Origin: Buddleja alternifolia
Lineage: Eukaryota; Streptophyta; Magnoliopsida; Lamiales; Scrophulariaceae
DNA: 64,000 nt
Reading direction: 5' to 3'
Assembly (NCBI GenBank): GCA_019426215.1
Contig: CM033394.1
Location: 47,676,423 to 47,740,422, forward strand
Below the pieces are notes generated by a model. The model made no database searches. It had not been told where the DNA came from and saw only the letters and a program-made list of their open reading frames with translations. Each line of letters opens with the position of its first letter. The first letter of the stretch is position 1. A program made the position numbers and the translations under genes. Of the stretch, positions 56,644 through 64,000 are shown piece after piece.

Positions 56644-57446
56644 GATGGAAACTGGGCAAAACAGTGGATTATTATTTGATATGGAATTATTGATTGGAAT
56701 TTTCAACCCGAATTTTCCATTTGTGAAACTTTATTTGATGTTATTCCTTTGACGGAGATGATAGTAGATGACCCTTTTTATTCATCTTTCAATCCGCCAC
56801 ATAACCCTGCTTTTAACATTCCAGGTAATTAAATCTGAACTTTTTAAAAAATAATACTATTTTCAATATATACAATATATAGTTCCATTTCCATTTTCTT
56901 TTTTTGTTTAATTTCAGAACTATTGTGGGGCAACTCTGGGAATGAAGTGAGAACAGGATTTGAAGATCAACTAAACCAGCAACAGTTGCTATTTGATAAC
57001 TCTACCAATAACGCGACAGTGGTGACATTTGATGAGAATTTACATGTGGATGAAGGGAAGAAAATAGATAAAAATTCAAGGGAAGTAATGAAAACGTTGT
57101 CGAGAAAAACGATTTCACAGTATTTTTACATGTCAATAAAACAAGCAGCAAAAGAATTAAATGTAGGATAACCCTTTTGAAGGAAAGGTGCAGGGAATTG
57201 GGAATTTGGAGATGGCCTCATAGAAAACACATGAGCCTTCAAACCCTAATCAAGAATGTCCAGGAAATGGGAAAAGAGGAAGGAGATGGGAAGTTGAGAG
57301 AGTTGCAGAAATTGGAGCAAGAGATGAAATTAATGGAAGAGAATCCAGATATGCAATTGCAGGAAAAAACAAAGAGGCTAAGGATGAAATTTTTGCACCT
57401 TAATTGCAAGAAAAGAAAGCTTGGGAAGAAAACTAGTTCACTTTAA
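56644..57446 (+). pseudogene. RKD: RKD (RWP-RK domain) transcription factor copy inside CACTA-B, two frameshifts
   Basis: RKD proteins are plant transcription factors of egg-cell and germline programmes. Exon 1 (56644-56824) begins METGQNSGLLFDMELL. One base appears missing near 56727, after which the homologous frame reads ETLFDVIPLTEMIVDDPF. A GT-AG intron leads to exon 2 (56918 on). It holds an acidic spacer and the RWP-RK domain: SRKTISQYFYMSIKQAAKEL, a second missing base at about 57168 (LNVG then LL) that creates an immediate stop, and then KERCRELGIWRWPHRKHMSL. A Lys/Glu coiled-coil tail ends at 57446. Apart from two single-base losses the domain is well preserved, so decay is recent. 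Confidence 0.87.
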
Positions 57447-57499
57447 CACAAAATCCCCTCTTTCAAGACTTAGACGGAAATGTACCTCAAAAAATCTTA

Positions 57500-58740
57500 A
57501 CCAAACGCGATGGCGGCAAAGGCGGCGACGGTATTTGGAGGAGATGGTGGTGGTTCAAAGTGGTCAGAGGTGGTGCGAGAGGAAGAGCTTAAGAGGTTAG
57601 AGGTTAGGGCTTAGGAATTCTGATTGAATCTGAAATGTCCCAAGTCCTGCCTTGATATACCCCTTTTCTTGTACTCATATTTAGTGTGTTAATTTATTAT
57701 GTGTTAACTTTCAACATAAAGATGCTTTAGTGTAGTGGCGATCAACCTTTATGTTTTGCGGGAGGGTCACATGTTCGATTCCTCTAAAATATATTTCACT
57801 TTTATTTTAAAAATTAATCATTATTTATTTAATCAAATTAATATGAATATAAATTAAGTCTTTAAATATAATTTACTTTTCATGTATCTATTCAAAATCA
57901 AGATAAAATTTAATTTTATATTAAATTCGACGTAATAAATTTAATTTGAATTCAAATTTTTTTCGTCCATAAACTCATATTAAATTTATTAGGTTGAGAC
58001 AAAATATGTGTTGTACGCAAGGTCTTAAATTTCGATTTCGGTATAGATAGTAAATTTACAAAAATTTTGAGAATGTTCGAAATTTTGGTTTCGATGTTAA
58101 AGAAATCATGAAAATTTATAAAAAAAATTGAAAATTTACAATCAAACTTTTGGTACCTTGAATTATCATTCTTATGCAACTTTTACATTAATAATATTCT
58201 ATATATAATATATGTCCAATGAATCTTATTAAATGGTATGATCAAAATATGTTATAAAAAATATGAAATAAATATGACTTGAAATTAAAATAATAATCAA
58301 ATCTTATAAGAACTTAATTAAAATAAAGTGTGCCACAAGTTTTATAAAAATCATGTGTGTAGTTGGGGTGAATGATTGGTAGATGTAGACAACTTGATAT
58401 ACTATTTTTAAATAATAAAATTTTAAAATGTATAAAAAATAATTATTATTCAAAATTTTGGGAAATTTTGGGTTTCAGGCTAAATTTCGATGGATATTTA
58501 ACAAAAGAGTTTAATATTATTTTTAAGTTTTGGGAAATTTCAGGGTTCGATCGAAATTTCAGAAGATATTTTGCAAAATTGGATTGAAAGTGAGATTTCG
58601 CTTCGGGACCCCTGAAAACCCGAAATTTCGGTTTAAATTTCGAAGTTTCGAGGGAAATTTAAGACCATATTGTACGTACATTATAAGTCATTGGATAATA
58701 TATATCAAATTAATTAAAATTTAGAATAGGGGTACGATAC
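57500..58740. repeat. Direct duplication inside CACTA-B, copy 2
   Basis: The counterpart of 53012-53910, placed just 3' of the RKD copy, so the pair flanks the F-box plus RKD cargo in direct orientation. It is interrupted by the MITE at 58019-58669. Confidence 0.8.
58011..58677. mobile_element. hAT-like MITE (651 bp) with 8-bp target duplication
   Basis: GGTCTTAAATTTC at 58021 and GAAATTTAAGACC at 58666 are perfect inverted repeats just inside the ends. TTGTACGC (58011-58018) and TTGTACGT (58670-58677) flank the element. The interior is rich in AAATTTCG blocks. Copy 1 of the duplication (near 53755) has the empty site TTGTACGTACATTATAAG. Confidence 0.8.
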
Positions 58741-58924
58741 GGTATTCGGAAGTATGCATAGCGGATATGGGTATGATATGGATACGATATTGTACAAAAT
58801 AATATTTAGGAGTATTTGTGCATCATAATATATCATCCAAACAACAAGATTTGTACCATTAATTTAATTCACAATGTTAAGTATCTTTTAATATGTCTAA
58901 AGTTTCAAAAATTATTTATCTATA

Positions 58925-58978
58925 TTTAGTTTAAAGTTTAGGGTTTAGGATTTTGAGTTTAGGGTTTAGGGCTTAGGT
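58925..58978. repeat. Short telomere-like TTTAGGG cluster
   Basis: Four or five TTTAGGG-related heptamers, some imperfect (GTTTAGGGTTTAGGATTTTG, then GTTTAGGGTTTAGGGCTTAG), in plant telomere register. Confidence 0.6.
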
Positions 58979-59029
58979 GTCCATTTATCATGAAGAATAT
59001 CAATTTAATAATAATATAGTATACTTGTT

Positions 59030-59034
<5 letters not shown>

Positions 59035-59068
<34 letters not shown>
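59035..59068. repeat. (AT)n microsatellite
   Basis: About 16 AT dinucleotides in the right half of CACTA-B. Confidence 0.9.
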
Positions 59069-59070
<2 letters not shown>

Positions 59071-59785
59071 CCATTAGTACTTTAATCTTAATCTAAAATT
59101 AATAATTAGCTATAACAATGAAATTTAATCTAATGATCAATGTTAATATAATTGATTATATAACAAATTCATAATTTTCATGTAAGTGTAAATAAATAAA
59201 TAATACTAATTATAGATAAGTATAATTTAGTAAATATTATAATATATAGCGTAATAACATTTTTTGTACTTGTAACTTCAATAATATAACAAATATATTG
59301 CATTTAATTATAGGCAACATATTCACTAATAAATTATTCTACACTTTAATTCAATATATTAGATAGTTATATCTTCAAAAAAAATATTAAATAATTTTTA
59401 AATTGTTATAAACTATTAGCATCGAAATTCTTTGATGCTATGACTTTTTGATTTTCGATTTGCATTCTGCAAGGAAAAGTTTCGTTGCTAATAATAATAA
59501 AATATATATATTTTTAATGAAATAATTAGCTAGGAACGCTGCAACGAATTTTTTGGCGGGAAAGTTCCCTCCAAAACTAAAATTTTTGATCAAAGTCAGC
59601 TACGAATATTTGCAAGGAAAATATTCGTTCATGAAGTCAGCAACGAAAAAATTCGCTGCTAGGCTTAGTTTTCGAAAATGGATGCCACGAAACCCATTTA
59701 CCTTGCTAAAATCGTTGAAAATCACCAACGTATTAAGCATCCTTGCTGATTTACGTTGCTATTTCAATGTTTTCTAGTAGTGGGG

Positions 59786-60753
59786 TACTACTTTAGTTTG
59801 CAAATTCAGCAGAATCTGTAGTTTAAACTACTGAAATTTGAGGAAACCAAAATGAGGGTGAAATGAATATATAGAGAAGAGGTGACGTTTAATATTATTA
59901 TTGAACTCCACTTAACATATACATTAAAACATAGTTGTTAACTATTAATTTGAAGTTCATGCATATTATAATCAAAATTATTTTTTTTATTGGAGGATAA
60001 TACTAAATTTATTACAATAGGGTTATTTTATTCTTAACAAAAAAATTAAGAAATGTAAATCATCTCATATCATTCATACTTTTAGAATAGTTTAAGGATT
60101 AAGGATTTAGAATAGTTTAAGCATAAGGATAAGGATGAGTCTTTCAGCCATAAAGAGGGCTCTTTGATAGCTTCAACTTCAACCTGTATTGTATTGTATT
60201 GTGAGTCCACGCCTAGAAATCCCTATTGTATAACTTCCTACTTAATTTGTTATATCAAATTCCATAAAATTTACATATCCTTTGGCAGCTGTATCAAAGT
60301 TAGTTTGATTTCTTTTGATAATTATTGATTAGCATGTCTTATTCGTTGATTATCATGTATTTTTGAAATCGTATATACTTAATTGGATTTATTAGTGTAT
60401 ATGTAAGAAATAAAAGAGGTATCTTCATTTCTGTATTCATTAGTTATTTTATCGGGGGAATTACATGCACACCCCCTTGCTTTAAAGTTGATTATATTTA
60501 TAAAATAAAAAAATAAGACTTTTGGTAAATGACAACTAGGACCTCTCAAGGGTCTATTTGTAAGGTTCACATGGGGTGAAATTATAAGAATTTTGAAATC
60601 CACATGGGGTATATATAAATGTAAGAATGCCTCAACATGAGGGCACTTTACGTAAATTCAAAATGTTAGAGGGTTTTCTGTAATTGAAAGTAACACTAAG
60701 GGTCTACAGGTAATTATCTCTATTTTAACACATCCATTTGGTTATGGAATTAA
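59786..60753. other. Intergenic, right flank of CACTA-B
   Basis: No gene was recognised. AT-rich, with weak MITE-like phrases near 60500-60720 (AGGACCTCTCAAGGGTCTAT; AGGGTCTACAGGTAATTATC). Confidence 0.4.
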
Positions 60754-61112
60754 GGGAAATTGCAATATTAGTCTTTTAGAATAGAGCTAGTTATAATTTT
60801 AGTCCTATCGCTTACAAGTTTACAAATATTTCTCATGGGATATATTTCATTGCAACTTGGTCCAAACTGCTAAAAATTTAACGGAATTTCGCACGAATAA
60901 TCCACATGTTGTTAGTTTTATTACTGATTATGTATGAGGCACGCGACCAAATTAACGGCGCCGTCATTCGTTTATTAACGATTTGGACTAAAAATGTAAC
61001 AAGATGTAACTTATATGACTAATTTTACAAGTTTGTAAACGATTAAAATGACTAAGAAGGCAACACTTGCCATATCATATGAGACTAATATTGTAATTCT
61101 CCCTGAAATTAA
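60746..61112. mobile_element. Foldback MITE, TTGCAATATTAGTC family, copy 3
   Basis: The element at 60754-61104 runs GGGAAATTGCAATATTAGTC to GACTAATATTGTAATTCTCC, with inner paired arms (CTTACAAGTTTACAAATATT and ACTAATTTTACAAGTTTGTA). Flanks GGAATTAA and GAAATTAA suggest an 8-bp target duplication with one mismatch. Confidence 0.75.
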
Positions 61113-61456
61113 TTGATTTAATTATTAAAACAACCCATATAAACTAATCTTAATTAGTCTTGTGCCATATAGAATAGGTTAAAAATTCTGAATAATCGAT
61201 GATATACAACATTGCTATCAGATATTTTGAATAGTGTTTAAGGTTATAGTCTAAGAGTTCTCCATGGTACTCTCACGCCTTGAATATTGGACTAATTAAA
61301 AAGAAAGAATAGTGGATAAAAAAAATAATTTATTCGCAAATAAAAACATTAATCAACTTTCATATAGGAAAAAATTTCATATATACCGTATATGGTATAC
61401 TTCAAAAAGATTCATCAGGGTGAAGCAGTCGTTTCCAACCATTGTTGTTATCATCA
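61113..61456. other. Intergenic
   Basis: AT-rich DNA with no recognisable feature. Confidence 0.4.
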
Positions 61457-62159
61457 TTGTTGGCGGGTTAGGTTTAGGGCTCGCGAGCCTAGCGAGCCTG
61501 CTCGACTCGAGCTCGAGCTTTTATCGAGCTCGAGCTTGAGCCTAAATTTCTCTTCCAAAAGCTCGCGAGCTTTTTCATTTTTTTTTATATATTTTTTAAT
61601 ATTTTAATTATATTCATAATTTAATAAAAATATTAAAAATAACTCAATAATTCACACGAACAAATTAGGTTCCTCTTTTGACTCTTTCTCCTTCATTGTT
61701 CACGCACACACATCAGTAGCACCCCTAAAATCTAAAATTTTAAAATCTTTGAGCTAGCAGGTAGCAGCCAACCACCCATCTTCCGCCTTGCCAAATTCCG
61801 CCGGAAAACCACCTCCAAGTTGCACCTCATCAACACCTTCGCACAAATCTTTGAACCCTCACCGGCGGAAAGCACCAGCACCACCATGGCCTCTGCCCAC
61901 ACATCACCACCACGCGAAGCCACCACCCCCACCTTCTCTGCAAAAGCGTAGTTAGTTTTTATTTCTTTTTTTATTTTATTATTTTTTTCTCCTCTGTTGT
62001 GGGCAGCAGCAGATCCAGGCTTGCGAGCTCGGCTTAGGCTCGAGAGCTCGAGCCGAGCTGTTGCCATAGCTTACGAGCTCGAGCTCGACTATTTAGGGTC
62101 GAGCTCGAGTCTGGCATAAGGCTCGGCTCGAACTCGGCTCGTTTACACCCCTTGTTGGG
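61457..62159. mobile_element. hAT-like element, GAGCTCGAG family, copy 2
   Basis: The right end CTCGGCTCGTTTACACCCC (62151) matches the family. The left end (from about 61465) is degraded but GAGCTCGAGC-rich (61495-61570). Flanks TTGTTGGC (61457-61464) and TTGTTGGG (62152-62159) are a likely 8-bp target duplication with one mismatch. The middle holds a CACC-rich stretch without a credible protein. Confidence 0.65.
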
Positions 62160-62593
62160 TTGGAACACCCTCCATTAAGTTGTGTATCTCAACTTTAAAT
62201 CCGACTAGATGGAGAAATTCTAAAGAGAAAGAGATGGATGTAATGAGATGGAGATGAGTGATCTATATATATATATATACACACACATTAGATTTTATAT
62301 AGGTTTTTAGTTTAGTACTTTGTTTTCTCTCTCAAAGAGTTTGTTTTCTCCTTCGAGAGTTTCATCTCTATATTGAATAAGAGTGTGGTTTTTTGTATGA
62401 GAGTTTTTTTGTGATCTTTTGTTATTTTTTAAGATTTGTTATCGTAAGAAACTTGATATTTGATGCTTCAATTGTTCTTAACTACATCGTTGTAAATTGG
62501 TCCAAATTGTATTGTTTTTAACGTTGTAAATTTTTTATTAAATAAAATCAAATAACGATGTTTTCTTTAAGAAAAAATCATCTATGGACCTGG
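62160..62593. other. Intergenic
   Basis: Low-complexity T-rich DNA with repeated (TTTGTTTTCTC..TC)AGAGTTT motifs (62325-62410). No gene. Confidence 0.4.
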
Positions 62594-63067
62594 TGTAAGA
62601 AAAATATGGCTCCCATATTACTAGTTACATATTATTATTTTATCAATATTAAAGTTTATTTGATAAATATTATTTGTGTTGATATTAAGTGAATAAATCC
62701 TATTGGCTAAAGGAAGAGTCATGACTCTAATGAAGAGATGCTTGATCGGAGGCATCTATAGTGTTTTATTTAGAGATGAGTCTGGTCCTCTCTCTACCCT
62801 TATATAAAGAATAATATTACAAACACTACGTATAAAGCAGAAAAGAAAAGCAAAAATGTATATTGTGTATTTCCATCACTGAATGAGGGGTCAAGAGAGA
62901 CCTTTCTTCCTCAAGAAACTTTGCAAACCAGTGATTGATGATGATCAACGAGAAAAGACTACCAATGTAGGGTATAGATAAGGTCAGTTTGAAAATTATG
63001 AAGTTCAAGATTTATGAAAATTATATTAGTCTTTAAAATGTAACTTACATGTGGTATCAGAGCAAGC
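62594..63067 (+). mobile_element. 5' LTR and primer-binding site of a copia-like retrotransposon
   Basis: The LTR at 62594-63049 has inverted ends TGTAAG...CTTACA and an internal TATA box (CTTATATAAAG, about 62801). Two bases after the LTR, TGGTATCAGAGCAAGC (63052-63067) matches the 3' end of initiator tRNA-Met. The element must extend to the right. No second LTR lies in the window. Confidence 0.82.
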
Positions 63068-63666
63068 TTCAAGAACCGATTATTTTTCAATTGAAGAATT
63101 TTGAATGGTGCAAATATTAAAGTAAAGTAATTGATGAAAAATATATGAATATATTGTTTCTGTATGAATACATAATTTATGCAAAGTTACAGAGTTTTTG
63201 ATTAATTTGCACCGTTCCGCATGAAGCCTAAAAGCAATAAATCAAAGTCAACGTATTACGTGTTTCACTGCAAGTCATGCGCACTGAATGGGAAATTCTA
63301 GTACGTTCTCAACTCGGTCAAATTCATGTGTATTTTTTGAAATAACTTACCAATTATATGACAAGTGTAATACACTCTCCCTGTGAAATATACTTGGGTG
63401 CGATCAAGTCGGATTTGGGCTAGAATTTTCCGACACTGAATTATATACATAGTGTGATGTTAGCAAAATCCGGATCACACTGAAAGTCAAATGAATGAGT
63501 TATAGCCCAATAAAAGTCCAACTAATACTTGGAAAAAAGGGCTGTACACATTTAAGATATTGCCCACTTGAAACTTGTTCAAAATCAGATTTTGCTTTTC
63601 GTAAAACTTCATAAATTTGTATGGATAAATATGATTTATGTTCTTTTCCCATGTACCCATTTGAAA

Positions 63667-63709
<43 letters not shown>

Positions 63710-64000
63710 CATGTGGCGAAAGACATTTATACTATGAGGAATGGGTACTTTGTATGATTTGGAAAAAGAAAGAAAGCAATATCGGGATCATTAATTGTTT
63801 TTGGCCATGTGATGATTTTCACTGGAGAAATACTCAGATGTTTGTGTTAATGTGAAATTTTGAAGAGTTTGGAACATGATTATTTTCCATGTGAGATAAA
63901 TGAAAAGGTTTCAATATTAAAAGTATATATTTATACAGAATGCATGTGTGCATATGATGCAATATATACATGAAAGAAAGTCGACGTTGCTTCAAAATGT
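63068..64000 (+). mobile_element. Internal region after the primer-binding site, non-coding as far as visible
   Basis: No gag or pol frame is seen in the 930 bases following the primer-binding site, only AT-rich sequence with a (TA)n tract at 63676-63702. The element is either non-autonomous, interrupted, or truncated here. Confidence 0.4.

Larger units (their letters stand above)
50886..59785. mobile_element. CACTA-B: complete non-autonomous CACTA transposon (8894 bp) carrying host gene fragments
   Basis: Ends at 50889 (CACTACTAGAAAACAT) and 59782 (ATGTTTTCTAGTAGTG) are perfect 16-bp inverted repeats. GGG triplets at 50886-50888 and 59783-59785 are the 3-bp target duplication typical of the superfamily. 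Both ends have subterminal arrays of AGCAACGAAA, TAGCTACG and TAGCTA motifs (50925-51180 and 59470-59770). There is no TNP2 gene, so mobility would need a transposase from elsewhere. Cargo comprises a TNPA-like remnant, an FBD-type F-box pseudogene, an RKD pseudogene, a direct duplication, a SINE and two MITEs. Confidence 0.93.

Noticed and set aside
58925..58978. Interstitial telomere or ancient chromosome fusion
   Set aside because: Only four or five imperfect heptamers within a transposon. This is too short and too impure to indicate a telomere remnant.

Overview
The window looks like gene-poor, transposon-rich nuclear DNA of a eudicot plant. The genes have plant-type GT-AG introns, the base composition is AT-rich, there are plant-only families (NRT2 nitrate transporter, RKD/RWP-RK, FBD-type F-box, FAR1), and many plant transposon families are present. 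I could not place the species or family from sequence alone.

Only two genes look intact: a GH28 polygalacturonase (eight exons, + strand, 11148-13660) and a high-affinity nitrate transporter NRT2 (two exons, - strand, 32597-35371). A third host-derived piece, the last exon of ribosomal protein eL20 (L18a) at 7707-8048, lacks its 5' exons.

Region by region: 1-873 is a Ty1/copia gag/protease fragment. It is cut at 874 by the 3' end of a degenerate autonomous-type CACTA element (CACTA-A, 874 to about 7300; TNP2-like and Ulp1-protease-bearing genes on the - strand). CACTA-A ends abruptly next to the eL20 fragment. 8.1-11 kb holds a SINE with target-site duplications, then comes the polygalacturonase. 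15.9-19 kb holds a GAGCTCGAG-rich hAT-like element and a 2.2-kb gypsy solo LTR that itself carries a MITE. 19.25-27.43 kb is a MULE with FAR1-type transposase ends, about 40-bp terminal inverted repeats and a 9-bp target duplication (one mismatch). Nested in it are a 3'-truncated Ty3/gypsy element, a solo LTR inside that element's gag, and a second small solo LTR. 28.6-32 kb is a tandem duplication plus foldback elements.

32.3-45.6 kb is the NRT2 neighbourhood. A Helitron and minisatellites sit in the NRT2 intron. Downstream in coordinates there is a ~200-bp tandem repeat, a broken second copy of the NRT2 3' end, and a 1.7-kb tandem duplication. One duplicated arm carries a TRIM retrotransposon and another repeat copy carries a 348-bp MULE-type MITE. 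The sister copies preserve the empty sites. 45.9-49.3 kb holds Helitron remains. 50889-59782 is a structurally complete 8.9-kb non-autonomous CACTA element (CACTA-B: perfect 16-bp ends, GGG target duplication). It carries a TNPA-like remnant plus frameshifted copies of an RKD transcription factor and an FBD-type F-box gene. The last 4 kb hold another GAGCTCGAG element and the 5' LTR plus primer-binding site of a copia-like retrotransposon.

The host genes have no evident common pathway. What the window mainly shows is layered insertion history that can be ordered from nested target-site duplications and from empty sites in local paralogous copies.
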